Assembly: GCF_006517175.1 (NCBI RefSeq)
Contig: NZ_CP041186.1
Location: forward strand, 6,785,074 to 6,849,073
Direction of reading: 5' to 3'
Source: Persicimonas caeni
GTDB lineage: Bacteria; Myxococcota_A; Bradymonadia; Bradymonadales; Bradymonadaceae
Length of the DNA stretch: 64,000 bases
In this document: piece by piece, positions 26,133 through 35,304 of the stretch
Layout of the letters: the number at the start of each line of letters is the position of its first letter
How positions within the stretch are numbered: the first letter of the stretch is position 1
Program-made: the position numbers and the translations under genes
The notes under the pieces: model-generated
What the model was told of the DNA's origin: nothing
The model's database searches: none
The model's input: only the letters and a program-made list of their open reading frames with translations

Positions 26133-27266
26133 ATGCAACGTCGAGTTGTTGGCACTGGATTTTTGTTATTGGTCGCGGCGGCGGCCGTGGTGCTGGGGGC
26201 GCTCTTCGTGGCGCGCTCGGATGACGAGTCCGCCTCGAAGGCTGCGGCCGCAGGGGCGCAGTCGGCAGCGCCGCAGGACTCGCCGGGGGCCGATTCCGGG
26301 CCGAGCGAGCGCATCTATGACAAGGCAGTCGTTGACGAGCCGCCGGGCCATTGGGTGTCGATAGGCGATGACGCCGAGGCGCTCCCCGAGGCGCGGCGCT
26401 TCGCTGACGCGTTTGTGGAGACGGCGCAGTGTCTCGGGCACGAGACCGGTTGGTTTGTGTGTTCGGGGGAGTTGAGCGTGGAAGGGAAACCCTCGTGGTT
26501 GATGCCGGCACTCTTGGTCGGCGATAGCCATCGCCTGTACCTGGTGCCGGCCGAGCCCTCGGTGTCCGATTTTGCGACGCGATTCAGCGTCGAGGATTCC
26601 GGCTTTGACGAGGCGGTATTGGCGGTCGAGTACACCGATTCCGACGACCGAGACGACGTCTTCGAAGCCTCGTTGACGTGCGGAGAGCAGACCTTCGAGC
26701 TACGGCCGTTTGCCGCGACGGACGCGCGAAAGCTGGTCGACGAGGCCGAGATCCACTGGCCCGAGCCGCCGCGATGGTTCCGCGCCTGGCAGACCGAAGC
26801 GGGCGAGTTGGTGCTGTTGGAGACCAGGGAGGTCGCCTTGGCGGGGCGCCAGATGGCGGTCTGGGCCGGTGAGCCGCCGAGGCTCGACGGGTACGACGTC
26901 ACGACGATGCGCGTGCTGCGCGATGGAGGCACTCGCACCTACTACCTGGGCGACGGCGGCAAGCTCTACCTGCCGGCAGCGATGCTCGCGCGCAATTTCG
27001 ACGACGGTGAGCCCAGCGCGGAAGAGATGGTCGACGAGCAGACGACAACGTCGGGTGAAGTGCTGCGTCGCAAGTTGCGGTGGCCGACCTTCCAGCGGCC
27101 CGGCGCCGACGCAGCCGACGCCGCCAAAAAGCTCTACCTCGCCGGCGACGCCGCCCGCCAGCAACTCGAGAGCCTCGAGGCTCCCAAGCCGCTCACGCGC
27201 AAGCCGCCTTTCGAAAAGCCTCCCGGCGCCTGCTCCATCCTCGTCGGGGCGGCAGGTAGCCGATGA
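26133..27266 (+). CDS. Membrane-anchored or exported protein of unknown function
   Basis: 377 residues from the ATG at 26133 (GAGGGTGG upstream); the longer in-frame start at 26052 would precede the hydrophobic segment with a polar extension. One N-terminal hydrophobic helix (about 6-25, GTGFLLLVAAAAVVLGALFV), then an Ala/Ser linker and a soluble part with three roughly repeated beta-rich modules (the LYLVPAEPS, RMAVWAGEPP-like and YYLGDGGKLYLPA strands). No family recognised. It stands alone, followed 30 bp later by a polarised repeat. Confidence 0.75.
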   Translation: MQRRVVGTGFLLLVAAAAVVLGALFVARSDDESASKAAAAGAQSAAPQDSPGADSGPSERIYDKAVVDEPPGHWVSIGDDAEALPEARRFADAFVETAQCLGHETGWFVCSGELSVEGKPSWLMPALLVGDSHRLYLVPAEPSVSDFATRFSVEDSGFDEAVLAVEYTDSDDRDDVFEASLTCGEQTFELRPFAATDARKLVDEAEIHWPEPPRWFRAWQTEAGELVLLETREVALAGRQMAVWAGEPPRLDGYDVTTMRVLRDGGTRTYYLGDGGKLYLPAAMLARNFDDGEPSAEEMVDEQTTTSGEVLRRKLRWPTFQRPGADAADAAKKLYLAGDAARQQLESLEAPKPLTRKPPFEKPPGACSILVGAAGSR

Positions 27267-27295
27267 TGTGATATTGGGGTGACTTTTTTGGGCCT

Positions 27296-27346
27296 CGTAA
27301 GGGAACCAGGTTCCCCGACGAGGCCCATTCTATGCGGGTAAGCTGC
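27296..27346 (+). repeat. Polarised repeat, full copy
   Basis: First copy with the perfect palindrome GGGAACCAGGTTCCC; the right end is slightly diverged (GGGTAAGCTGCG). It lies between two convergent genes. Confidence 0.88.
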
Positions 27347-27357
27347 GATTGAGGTGG

Positions 27358-27987
27358 TCAGCGCACCTGCGGTCGGTCACCGCTGTCAGGACCGCCGCGT
27401 TGACGCCGGAAACTCTCTTGCTCGCCGGTGGTCTGCTCGGCGTGCTTTCCCTCGCAGAACTCCTCGACCATCTTGGCGCAGAACGCCTCGAGGTCACCCG
27501 GGTTGCGGCTGGTGACGAGGCCCTCGTCGACCACGACCTCTTCGTCCACCCAGTTCGCGCCGGCATTCTTCAGGTCGGTCTTGATCGAGTTGTACGAGGT
27601 GAGGGTGCGGCCGCGGGCGACGTCGGCCTCCACGAGCATCCAGGGGCCGTGGCAGATGGCCGCCACCGGCTTGTGCTGCTCGAAGAAGGCGCGCACGAAG
27701 TCGACCGCCTTGTCATTTGCGCGCAAGAAGTCCGGGTTCATCTGGCCGCCGGGGATGAGCAGGCCGTCGAAGTCGCCGGCGTCGGCCTTGTTCAGTTCGA
27801 GGTCGACGTCGAACTCGTCGCCCCAGTGGTCGTGCTGCCAGCCTTTGACCTTATCGGACTCCGGCGAGACGAGCACCGCCTCGGCGCCCTCATTGCGCAG
27901 CGCCTTCATCGGCTCTTCGAGCTCGACTTGCTCGAAGCCGTTGGCCGCGAGCATCGCGATTTTTTTGTTCTCCAGTCGGTTGGCCAT
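27358..27987 (-). CDS. DJ-1/PfpI family protein (general stress protein 18 / YhbO type)
   Basis: 209 residues. Conserved features: KKIAMLAANGFEQVELEEP with the Glu that contacts the nucleophile, GLLIPGGQMNPDFLR, and the nucleophile elbow PVAAICHGPWML with the catalytic Cys. NPGDLEAFCAKMVEEF near the end also fits this subfamily. Members act as stress proteins with reported deglycase or chaperone activity. The last ~25 residues are a polar, charged tail beyond the usual length. It is a single gene bounded by polarised repeats 12 bp past its end and 99 bp before its start. Confidence 0.9.
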   Translation of the reverse strand: MANRLENKKIAMLAANGFEQVELEEPMKALRNEGAEAVLVSPESDKVKGWQHDHWGDEFDVDLELNKADAGDFDGLLIPGGQMNPDFLRANDKAVDFVRAFFEQHKPVAAICHGPWMLVEADVARGRTLTSYNSIKTDLKNAGANWVDEEVVVDEGLVTSRNPGDLEAFCAKMVEEFCEGKHAEQTTGEQESFRRQRGGPDSGDRPQVR

Positions 27988-28085
27988 GGGTTTTACTCCT
28001 CGGTTGGGTCGAAAGCGTGGAAAGAGGCGCGGGAATCCGGCGCCTCGTTGGTGGTTGTTCCACTTTCAACCTTATCGCGCCGCGG

Positions 28086-28134
28086 CGTACGGGAAGGGGG
28101 TTCCCCGACAGGCCGCATTCTGTGCGGGTGTGCG
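28086..28134 (+). repeat. Polarised repeat, full copy with a small variant
   Basis: Core GGGAAGGGGGTTCCCC; the next bases are GACAGGCCGCATT instead of GACGAGGCGCATT. The right part, CTGTGCGGGTGTGCG, is intact. Confidence 0.86.
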
Positions 28135-28203
28135 ATGGATCGGGCGGCGAATCGATGGCACCTTGTAGGCCCGATTGGTGAGACGAATCACGAGGAGCAC
28201 GCG

Positions 28204-29313
28204 ATGAGCGATGGGAAGGAGCGAGAGCAAGGCCAAGACGCGCGTCGAGAGGAGCCGCCAGGGCCCCGACCGAAGGTGCGCGAGAAGGTCGTCATCCACT
28301 CGGCGGGCAGCTACGACAAGCTGCAAATCGAGAGAGAGCCGGTGCCCCGGCTCCAAGCCGACGAGGTGCTCGTCGAGGTGGAGGCGGCCGGGGTCAACTA
28401 CGCCGACGTGCTCGTTCGCATGGGGCTGTACCAGTCGGCCAAGGACTTCGTCGGCTGGCCGATCACACCGGGGTTCGAGGTCGCCGGGCGGATTGTCGAG
28501 GTGGGGCCCGACGTCGACGACGTGGAAGTCGGCCGGGAGGTCTGCGCGGTGTCCCGGTTCGGTGCCTATACGAGTCACCTGGTCACGCGGCGCCCCTACA
28601 TCTTCGACAAGCCCGCCTCCATGAGTTTCGCGCAGGCCGCCGGGCTGCCAACCGTCTTTATTACCGCCTGGTACGCGCTCCTCGAACTCGCCCATCCTCG
28701 CCCCGGCGCACGGGTCCTGGTGCATTCGGCGGCCGGTGGCGTCGGCGGCAGCCTCGTCCAACTCGCCAAGATAGCCGACTGCGAGGTCGTCGGGGTGGTC
28801 GGCGGCACGCACAAGATCGAGACCGCGCGCGAGCACGGCGCCGACCATGTGATCGACAAGTCCACCCAGGACCTGTGGGCCGAAGCCGAGCGCCTCGCCC
28901 CGCAGGGCTACGACGTCATCCTGGACGCCAACGGAGTCGCCACGCTCGGCGACAGCTACGAGCACCTGCGCCGAGGCGGCAAGCTCGTGATCTACGGGTT
29001 CCACACGATGATGCCCCGCAGGGGCGGCAAGCCCAATTGGCTCAAGCTCATTTCGGGGTGGCTTCGCACCCCGCGCTTCAACCCACTCGACATGACCAAC
29101 GCGGGCAAGAGCGTGCTGGCCTTCAACCTGAGCTACCTCTTCGACCGCACCGACATGCTCGCCGAAGCCGTCGATGACCTGCAGCGCTGGATCGGCGAGG
29201 GCTCGATCAAGCCGGCTCCGGTCACCACGTACCCGTTGCAGGAGGTCGGCCGCGCCCACGCCGACATCGAGTCCGGGCAGACGGTGGGAAAGCTCATTCT
29301 GGTCCCCGAATAG
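28204..29313 (+). CDS. Zinc-independent NADPH:quinone oxidoreductase, VAT1-like
   Basis: 369 residues from the ATG at 28204 (GAGGAG upstream). Medium-chain dehydrogenase/reductase without the zinc ligands: VEVEAAGVNYADVLVRMGLY substrate-domain motif, TAWYALLELAHP, cofactor motif VHSAAGGVGGSLVQLAK (NADPH) and VVGVVGGTHKIETAREHGAD. The insert with PNWLKLISGWLRTPRFNPLD resembles VAT1-type proteins. A polar 25-residue N-terminal extension (MSDGKEREQGQDARREE) precedes the domain. The last 336 nt are duplicated downstream. Likely reduces quinones or reactive carbonyls. Substrate not determinable. Confidence 0.88.
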   Translation: MSDGKEREQGQDARREEPPGPRPKVREKVVIHSAGSYDKLQIEREPVPRLQADEVLVEVEAAGVNYADVLVRMGLYQSAKDFVGWPITPGFEVAGRIVEVGPDVDDVEVGREVCAVSRFGAYTSHLVTRRPYIFDKPASMSFAQAAGLPTVFITAWYALLELAHPRPGARVLVHSAAGGVGGSLVQLAKIADCEVVGVVGGTHKIETAREHGADHVIDKSTQDLWAEAERLAPQGYDVILDANGVATLGDSYEHLRRGGKLVIYGFHTMMPRRGGKPNWLKLISGWLRTPRFNPLDMTNAGKSVLAFNLSYLFDRTDMLAEAVDDLQRWIGEGSIKPAPVTTYPLQEVGRAHADIESGQTVGKLILVPE

Positions 29314-29358
29314 AGGAGGGCGAACGGGGGCCGTCGCGCGCACGACTTTCTGGGGGCT

Positions 29359-29388
29359 CGTAAGGGAACCAGGTTCCCCGACGAGGCG
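29359..29388 (+). repeat. Polarised repeat, truncated at the duplication junction
   Basis: Left core GGGAACCAGGTTCCCC plus GACGAGGCG, then reductase coding sequence. Confidence 0.88.
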
Positions 29389-29723
29389 GCAAGCTCGTGA
29401 TCTACGGGTTCCACACGATGATGCCCCGCAGGGGCGGCAAGCCCAATTGGCTCAAGCTCATTTCGGGGTGGCTTCGCACCCCGCGCTTCAACCCACTCGA
29501 CATGACCAACGCGGGCAAGAGCGTGCTGGCCTTCAACCTGAGCTACCTCTTCGACCGCACCGACATGCTCGCCGAAGCCGTCGATGACCTGCAGCGCTGG
29601 ATCGGCGAGGGCTCGATCAAGCCGGCTCCGGTCACCACGTACCCGTTGCAGGAGGTCGGCCGCGCCCACGCCGACATCGAGTCCGGGCAGACGGTGGGAA
29701 AGCTCATTCTGGTCCCCGAATAG
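29388..29723 (+). pseudogene. Duplicated 3' fragment of the quinone reductase gene
   Basis: Encodes the last 111 residues of the 28204-29313 product with no start of its own; an ATG-like start could only come from internal codons. Exactly repeats the parent sequence. It would be expressed only by read-through. Confidence 0.9.
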
Positions 29724-29768
29724 AGGAGGGCGAACGGGGGCCGTCGCGCGCACGACTTTCTGGGGGCT

Positions 29769-29817
29769 CGTAAGGGAACCAGGTTCCCCGACGAGGCGCA
29801 TTCTGTGTGGTCGAGCG
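29769..29817 (+). repeat. Polarised repeat, full copy
   Basis: The complete copy that ends the second 410-bp unit. Core GGGAACCAGGTTCCCC; right end slightly diverged (CTGTGTGGTCGAGCG). Confidence 0.86.
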
Positions 29818-29840
29818 GTGATTAGGGCCGTCGCGGCAGG

Positions 29841-31977
29841 TCACGGCGACGAGGTCGTCTTACACAGGTCGAAAATGGAGAGTCCTTCGTCTGTTTCTAC
29901 GTAAACGAGGTCGTCGGAGACCACCACCGGTTTTTCATCGCTGACCACCCCACCGGTGTTTACGGCGAGTGCGCGTACGGCGGCGTCGGGAGTGCGTGCG
30001 TCGAGAAAGAAGAGACCGCCTCTGCTCGATGAATAGTATACGTAGTCTTCGCTGGCCGTGAGCCGCGCGGTCTCAACCGCCGAGATCTCCAAGGTGGTGA
30101 GCTCTGTCAGACGCGACGGGTCGGAGGCGTCGAGCACGCGAAAATCACTGCTGGCTTCTTCGGAGAGGTAGAGGCGCTGACGGGTCGTGGCGATATCAAA
30201 AACCGGCCACCGAAGCTCATAACTGCTTACCGTGCGGACCGCCGCCGGGTCGCTGATGTCGAGGACCTCCAACGGGTCGCCTCTTTTGGCGGGGGCGACG
30301 TATAGATGCTGACCTTCAGCCACCATCGCCCGGCTCGGCGGCACGCCCCGCACAACGCTCACTACAGAAGGCCGCGCCGGGTCAAGCACGTCGACGACGT
30401 ATAGATCACCTTCGAGGCTAGAGACAAACGCGTGGCGGCCGCGAAGCACGACATCCTGCGCCCCGGGGGATTGGCTGGGACTCGCCAAGTAGCGTTGCCT
30501 GTCGCGGCGATGCGATATCGAAGACGTAAAGGCCGCGGCCGGTGACGTAGGCGCGGTCGCCGCGAACCTCTAATTGCGCGGTCGGCTCATCGGTTGGGAT
30601 GTTCCCGATGCGAGCGACCGCGTCGACGGGGTCGACTCGCCATAACTCTATGCCCTCTTCGAGCCCAGTGACGAGCGCAAAGCCATTGGCCACGGCCATA
30701 TCCGTCGACGCACCAAAGCCGCGTCTGCGCGCCGGAAAGGAGTGTCTCTTCGGTGAACCCTCGATGTTGTGAAAGTCGATCACAACCAGCCCGTCGTAGC
30801 CTGCGGCGACCAGCGCGAGTTCGCCGATGCCCTCGACGTCATCCATGCCTCGAGTGATCGGCGAGCGCCCTCGGAGTCGAAGCGAGGTGGGGTCCGAGAT
30901 GTCGACGGCGGCAACACCGCCGAGCACCGTTGTGGCGTAGAGTGTCGAGTCGGCGACGTCTAGGCCGTTTACCCTGGTCGACAACTCGAGGGTGTCGAGC
31001 AGCGTAGGGGTGGCGGGGTCGGATAGGTCGACGGCGAGCATTTCATTCCGCCGCGCTGCAAAGGCCACATCGCCTGCGAAGGCGAACTCGCTGTCGGCAT
31101 CGACTCCCTGGAGCTGGCCGATCCAGTCGGGAGCGTCGAGGTCCGCAACGTCGAACACTCGTATGCTCCTGTAGGCCTGCGGATACGCTTCGCTCGTGAG
31201 CAACTGATTGCCGCGAAAAGCGAGCGTGTCCACGGTACCGGGCGAGGTGATGGTGGCTGCCAGTCGCGGGGCGGCGCGGTCGGAGAGATCGTAGAGTTGG
31301 ACGCCGGCCGTCGTCGACACCGCCAACCTTCCTGCGTCGATGGCGATGATGTCTCGGGCGCCGTCCCACGCGGTGTCGCTGGCCCAATCGATCTGCAGAG
31401 AGCCCACTGGGGTGGGGGACGCAGGATCACGCACATCGATGACCCACAGGTCGCGCGGCGCCCAACGCTGCAAGACATAAGCGTAGCCTCCATCGAGCTC
31501 GACCCTGCGGAAAGAGACAGGTTCCTCGCCGTCTTCTGTGGAAGCTTGGAGTTGCACGCCGCCCACAAATCTCGGCGCACTTACCTGGGAGATATCGAAG
31601 ACCAGCAGTCCCTCCTGTCCCGCCGCCACGTAAGCGTGCTCCCCCTCGACGGCTACACTCATCGCTGCATCACGCGAGTCGTCGGGATGTTCGATAAAGC
31701 CGTCTCGGCCGACCTTGCGCTGGAAGAGCAACTCGGGCATGTCGAAGGTGCACGTCTGGGCCGGAGCGCTTGGGGCGACGGACGTCCACGTGTCGGCGTC
31801 CGATTGTGTATCGGTACCGGATGTATCGGCATCAGACACATCGACACCAGACCCATCGACGCGCGTCGCGGCATCGTGCGCCGCGGCGTCGGGCCTCATG
31901 TCAGTGTCTCGACGCTCGCGGCACCCGCCCAGGGCCAGCAGCAAACAAAGGAGTGTGATCCCGTATCGGTCACGCAT
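29841..31977 (-). pseudogene. LVIVD-repeat lipoprotein, interrupted by a frameshift
   Basis: The start at 31977 gives a lipoprotein signal (LALGGC lipobox) and an Asp/Thr-rich linker, then tandem beta-propeller-type LVIVD repeats such as LLVFDISQVSAPRFVGGVQL, LWVIDVRDPASPTPVGSLQI and IRVFDVADLDAPDWIGQL. The frame fails near 30470: the first frame runs on to a stop at 30418, while the LVIVD repeats resume in another frame from 30488 to 29841 (LYVVDVLDPARPSVVSVV). Removing one C from the CCCCC run at ~30466-30475 gives a smooth reading (GESQPIPGAQDVVL). Either a recent +1 mutation, a phase-variable tract or a sequencing error. Intact, it would be a surface or periplasmic protein of about 700 residues. 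Confidence 0.82.
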
Positions 31978-32063
31978 GCGTCCGGTCTCCCCGTCATCTT
32001 CGAAGGAAATGAGCCGACGCACGATACGCGCAGTGAGGCGAGCTGTCCACGATGCTGCGCGGA

Positions 32064-32094
32064 CGTAAGGGAACCAGGTTCCCCGACGAGGCGG
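32064..32094 (+). repeat. Polarised repeat, left core only
   Basis: GGGAACCAGGTTCCCC then GACGAGGCG, where unrelated sequence (GAGCGTAGCGCGC) begins: the same break point as in the duplications. Confidence 0.85.
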
Positions 32095-32136
32095 AGCGTA
32101 GCGCGCTTTGAGCGAGGCGTCGGATCATTCAACGGT

Positions 32137-32865
32137 TCATTCGAAGGTTACGTCCACGCCGAGGTTGAGGCCGTAGGTGTCGGCGTCTTCTTCACCGTCG
32201 GTCAACACCGAGCGGGTCATGCCGACCATCGGCGAGATGGTCGAGCCGCCGGCCTCGATCGGCACCTTGACTCCGCCGGCGAATGTCGCTCCCCAGGTTC
32301 GTTGAGCAGTCATGATGTTGGTGCCCAGACCCTCTCTTTCGGAGCTGACGTCGATCGGTTGGGCGTTGATGGGCTCGCTTACAAAGCCGTCGACCGAGGC
32401 AAATGGAACGACATACGGGTTCTCGTAGGCCACAACCAGGCCGACATCCGGTGAGATATGCTGACCACCGTCAGAGGTGCCGCCGCCCACGCCGTAAATC
32501 AACGCCACGTGGTCGCCGAGCAACTCGGGCGCCCACTTTCCGCCGACCCGCGCGCTCCAGATGGTCGGATCGAGGTCAGCCGCAGCGTCGGAGTCGTCAA
32601 TCGTCATGAAGTTGGCGTCGACGCCTACCTCGGAGTGTTCGGTAACGCCGTGGCGGACCTTCAAGGTCGCACTCGCCGCGGCCAGCCCGAAGATTTCACC
32701 TTCCGATCTGACCGACACGCCGCCGGTGGTTCTGTCCTCGGCGACAGGTTTGGAAGACTCCAGCGGCGCGATGCGTGCCGGCGGCGAGTAGACGTGTGCG
32801 TGGCTGCATCCGACGAGCGCGCTCGCGATGGCAAAAAGACAGGTCGTAATGATGAGCTTCTGCAT
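32137..32865 (-). CDS. Lipoprotein, outer-membrane beta-barrel-like
   Basis: 242 residues from the ATG at 32865 (AGGGAG upstream). Lipoprotein signal with a perfect lipobox ALVGC (Cys19). The rest alternates glycine-rich beta-strands (KVRHGVTEHSEVGVDANFMT; WSARVGGKWAPELLGDHVAL; GVGGGTSDGGQHISPDVGLV; ending TYGLNLGVDVTFE with a terminal Phe-Glu), typical of small outer-membrane barrel proteins. No family named. Single gene between two polarised repeats. Confidence 0.75.
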   Translation of the reverse strand: MQKLIITTCLFAIASALVGCSHAHVYSPPARIAPLESSKPVAEDRTTGGVSVRSEGEIFGLAAASATLKVRHGVTEHSEVGVDANFMTIDDSDAAADLDPTIWSARVGGKWAPELLGDHVALIYGVGGGTSDGGQHISPDVGLVVAYENPYVVPFASVDGFVSEPINAQPIDVSSEREGLGTNIMTAQRTWGATFAGGVKVPIEAGGSTISPMVGMTRSVLTDGEEDADTYGLNLGVDVTFE

Positions 32866-33082
32866 GGCAACTCCCTTGTAGGTAGCAGGTACAAACAACC
32901 ATTGTGACTCGCCAGTCACTCCTTGCAGGGGCCGTACCAAGCCTCAAAAAAGGCCGTAGAGAGGCAACGTGGTATCTCGCGTAGGTGTGTGGGAGATGGA
33001 AGGCGCCGCCGGTGGATAGGGAATGCTCCGGAGGTGGAGGGGCGTCCCCTCCAAATGGTGCGTGTCCGGTCTCATGAAACCT

Positions 33083-33148
33083 CGTAAGGGAACCAGGTTC
33101 CCCGACGAGGCGGGTTCCCCGACGAGGCGCATTCTATGCGGGTGTGCG
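33083..33148 (+). repeat. Polarised repeat with an internal 17-bp duplication
   Basis: GGTTCCCCGACGAGGCG occurs twice in direct succession inside an otherwise full copy (right part CATTCTATGCGGGTGTGCG). The duplication joins just after GACGAGGCG. No other feature is visible in 32866-33082 apart from the expected promoter region of the 32865 lipoprotein gene. Confidence 0.9.
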
Positions 33149-33174
33149 AGCGTTTGACTCGTTTTTCGGCGCAG

Positions 33175-33957
33175 TCACGCGAGCGCCCGCTCAAAGTAGT
33201 CCATGTAGCCGTGCTGCTCGAAGCCTTGGGCGGCCACGATGGGAGCCGAGGTCTCCCGCCGGGCGTAGAGTCCCAGTCGCTCAATACCGCGCCGTCTTGC
33301 CGCGGTGGCCCGGGCTGCCAACATGGCGGTGTAGACGCCGTGGCCGCGATGCGCCTCGAGCACGCCGCCCGCCCAGATGAGCCCGAAGCTCAATGCGTCG
33401 AAGAAGGTGAGTCCGCAGGCGCCGGCGGGCTCGTCGTTTCGGTAGGCCACGAAGCGCGCGACTCGGCGCCCCGGTCCCGTACAGTCGTCGACCTCGCGGG
33501 CGAGGTCCTCGTCGGAAAGCTCGGGGGCGCGGCCGAAGACAGCGTCACGGATGGCGTAGAGCGTTCGCAGATCGTCGACCGACGCGACCGGGCGCACTTC
33601 GATGCCGTGCGCCGCCTTCCGGCCGTAAGCCTCGGTCCCGATACCGTACGCGAAGTGCCGGTGCCCGGGTTCGTATCCTGCACGGACGAGCGCAGCTCGA
33701 AGCTCCGGGGCGTCGCTCATCGGGTTGATGTGCCACCGGCTCGCGCCTCCCTGGTGGGCGCCCACTACCTCGTCGACCAACGCCTCGACTGGCTCGAGCG
33801 ACGGACGCACGCGCATCACGCGGTTGTAGCCGACGGTGGGCTGGGGTGAATGCGAGTATTTGATCGCCTCGCGCTCGACGACGGTGACGTGCGGCGGCAC
33901 CCAAAAACAGTCGGCGGTGGCGGCCTCGAGCGTCTTGTCTAGGCTGGATGGTTTCAT
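33175..33957 (-). CDS. GNAT-family acetyltransferase, paralogue of 45465-46265
   Basis: 260 residues from the ATG at 33957 (MKPSSLDKTLEAATADCFWV). A long N-terminal domain (1-~125, WVPPHVTVVEREAIKYSHSP) precedes a C-terminal GNAT fold, with acetyl-CoA loop motif GGVLEAHRGHGVYTAMLAAR and a final APIVAAQGFEQHGYMDYF strand-helix. About two thirds of residues match the GNAT at 45465-46265. This copy is alone between polarised repeats, while the other copy sits in an operon. Substrate unknown; the N-terminal domain is not a standard GNAT part. Confidence 0.87.
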   Translation of the reverse strand: MKPSSLDKTLEAATADCFWVPPHVTVVEREAIKYSHSPQPTVGYNRVMRVRPSLEPVEALVDEVVGAHQGGASRWHINPMSDAPELRAALVRAGYEPGHRHFAYGIGTEAYGRKAAHGIEVRPVASVDDLRTLYAIRDAVFGRAPELSDEDLAREVDDCTGPGRRVARFVAYRNDEPAGACGLTFFDALSFGLIWAGGVLEAHRGHGVYTAMLAARATAARRRGIERLGLYARRETSAPIVAAQGFEQHGYMDYFERALA

Positions 33958-33984
33958 GCTCAAAAACGTGTGTGTACTGTTGGC

Positions 33985-34015
33985 CGTAAGGGAACCAGGT
34001 TCCCCGACGAGGCGC
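33985..34015 (+). repeat. Polarised repeat, left core only
   Basis: GGGAACCAGGTTCCCC then GACGAGGCG, followed by unrelated sequence (CGGACCTGCAAGG). Only 28 bp upstream of the GNAT start codon. Confidence 0.86.
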
Positions 34016-34132
34016 GGACCTGCAAGGCCTGCGCGGTACCAACACATTCGGAGCGACGCGCAGCGGTAATGTTACATAAGATGTCTTATCGTCGCGAGCA
34101 CCGCAGATGTTCACGATGCTGCGCGATTGCAA

Positions 34133-34456
34133 TCAACGCTCGTCAGGCGAGTCGGCGGGCTCGGAGGCTGGCTCGTCGGCCGACTCCAGCACCGGGTACT
34201 CTTGGTCGATCGCGCCCGGGGGCACCTCGACTTCGCGCTGCTCCGACTCGTCGGGCTCGACGACACCTTGGGGCGTGTCGATGGGCCCGCCGCCCATCGG
34301 ACCGGTGCGCTCGGCGGGGGACTCCTCTTCGAAGAATTCGGACTGGACCGAATCGCCGTCTTCGCCGGTGCCGAAGACGGTCCAGGTGGCGAAGGCCAGC
34401 AGGACAACGAGCACGCCGATGATCACGGCGGTCACGGGATTGAGGTACTTGCGCAT
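34133..34456 (-). CDS. Small single-pass membrane protein
   Basis: 107 residues from the ATG at 34456 (CGGAGACCGACA upstream). One membrane helix at the N-terminus (about 7-28, VTAVIIGVLVVLLAFATWTV) then an acidic, proline-rich tail (EDGDSVQSEFFEEESPAE; ending EPASEPADSPDER). Unknown function. Its start is divergent from the 34623 lipoprotein gene, 166 bp apart. Confidence 0.65.
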   Translation of the reverse strand: MRKYLNPVTAVIIGVLVVLLAFATWTVFGTGEDGDSVQSEFFEEESPAERTGPMGGGPIDTPQGVVEPDESEQREVEVPPGAIDQEYPVLESADEPASEPADSPDER

Positions 34457-34622
34457 TGTCGGTCTCCGTTTGCGGGTACGTCTCGTGGACTGCGGTGTAA
34501 ACGTAGACACGAGCCCGGGGGAGGCGGTGCGGGTGGAGGCGCGTCGCCGCCACGTGGTTGCAGTTCGCAGGTGCGACGCCTACACTCCGGTGTACTGTTT
34601 CTTAACGACACTGGGGAAGACT

Positions 34623-35204
34623 ATGAATGTAATGCGAAAGATCGCCGGACCCGTTTTGTTGTGCACGCTCGTGCCCGCCATCCTGGTGGGATGTGACAAA
34701 GGTAACGACGCCGCTGGTGGCTCGGATGACTCGAGTGACGAGGAGAACGTCGTCACCTTCGAGGTCACCGGAGAGTTCGACACGAGCCTGGGCGTGCCGT
34801 CGCCGTACATCTCACACAGCAAGAGCAAGAAGAACGAGCGAAACAAGTGTCGAGTCAATGCCGTCGTGGACGGCTTCGAGATGACGCTGATTTACCCGGT
34901 CGGCCTGAAGGAGGGCGACGAGGTAAAGATTGTGGGCGACTACGAGTCCAAGTACCGCGATCGCATGGACGTGGTCCAGGCCGACCTCACCTACGACCCG
35001 TCGAATATGGTCGAGCCCAAAGGTTTCGAGGGCTCCTACAACCAAGATGCATCGGGGACCTTCACGGTCACCGAAGTCGGCGACAAGACCCTCTCCGCCG
35101 AATGGGAGTTCGACGCGACCAACAAGAAGGACGACAAGTCGGCAAAGGTGCACGTCTCGGGAGAGTACGACGAGCTGCCCCGCTGTGAAGTGGATGCCGG
35201 GTAG
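34623..35204 (+). CDS. Small lipoprotein of unknown function
   Basis: 193 residues. Ribosome binding site GGGGAAG before the ATG. Signal peptide with lipobox AILVGC (Cys24), an Asp/Ser linker, then a small beta-rich domain (TFEVTGEFDTSLGVPSPYI; MTLIYPVGLKEGDEVKIVGDY; GTFTVTEVGDKTLSAEWEFD). No family recognised. The repeat begins 11 bp after its stop. Confidence 0.78.
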   Translation: MNVMRKIAGPVLLCTLVPAILVGCDKGNDAAGGSDDSSDEENVVTFEVTGEFDTSLGVPSPYISHSKSKKNERNKCRVNAVVDGFEMTLIYPVGLKEGDEVKIVGDYESKYRDRMDVVQADLTYDPSNMVEPKGFEGSYNQDASGTFTVTEVGDKTLSAEWEFDATNKKDDKSAKVHVSGEYDELPRCEVDAG

Positions 35205-35214
35205 GTTGGACTCT

Positions 35215-35263
35215 CGGAGGGGAACCAGGTTCCCCGACGAGGCGCATTCTGTGCGGGTTTGCG
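35215..35263 (+). repeat. Polarised repeat, full copy
   Basis: Core GGGAACCAGGTTCCCC, right part CATTCTGTGCGGGTTTGCG. It lies between the lipoprotein gene and the 42-44-bp palindromic array. Confidence 0.88.
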
Positions 35264-35304
35264 GGCATTGAGGTCCCGAAAGATCGCCCCGCGAGCCGTC
35301 CCCA

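Larger units (their letters stand above)
28972..29791 (+). repeat. Perfect 410-bp tandem duplication (two copies)
   Basis: 28972-29381 and 29382-29791 appear identical. The unit holds the 3' third of the quinone reductase gene, its stop codon and the left core of the polarised repeat. The novel junction is CGAGGCG, shared by the gene (CCGAGGCGGC) and the repeat (ACGAGGCGCA). Identity at third codon positions implies a recent event, or an assembly artefact. Confidence 0.9.
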
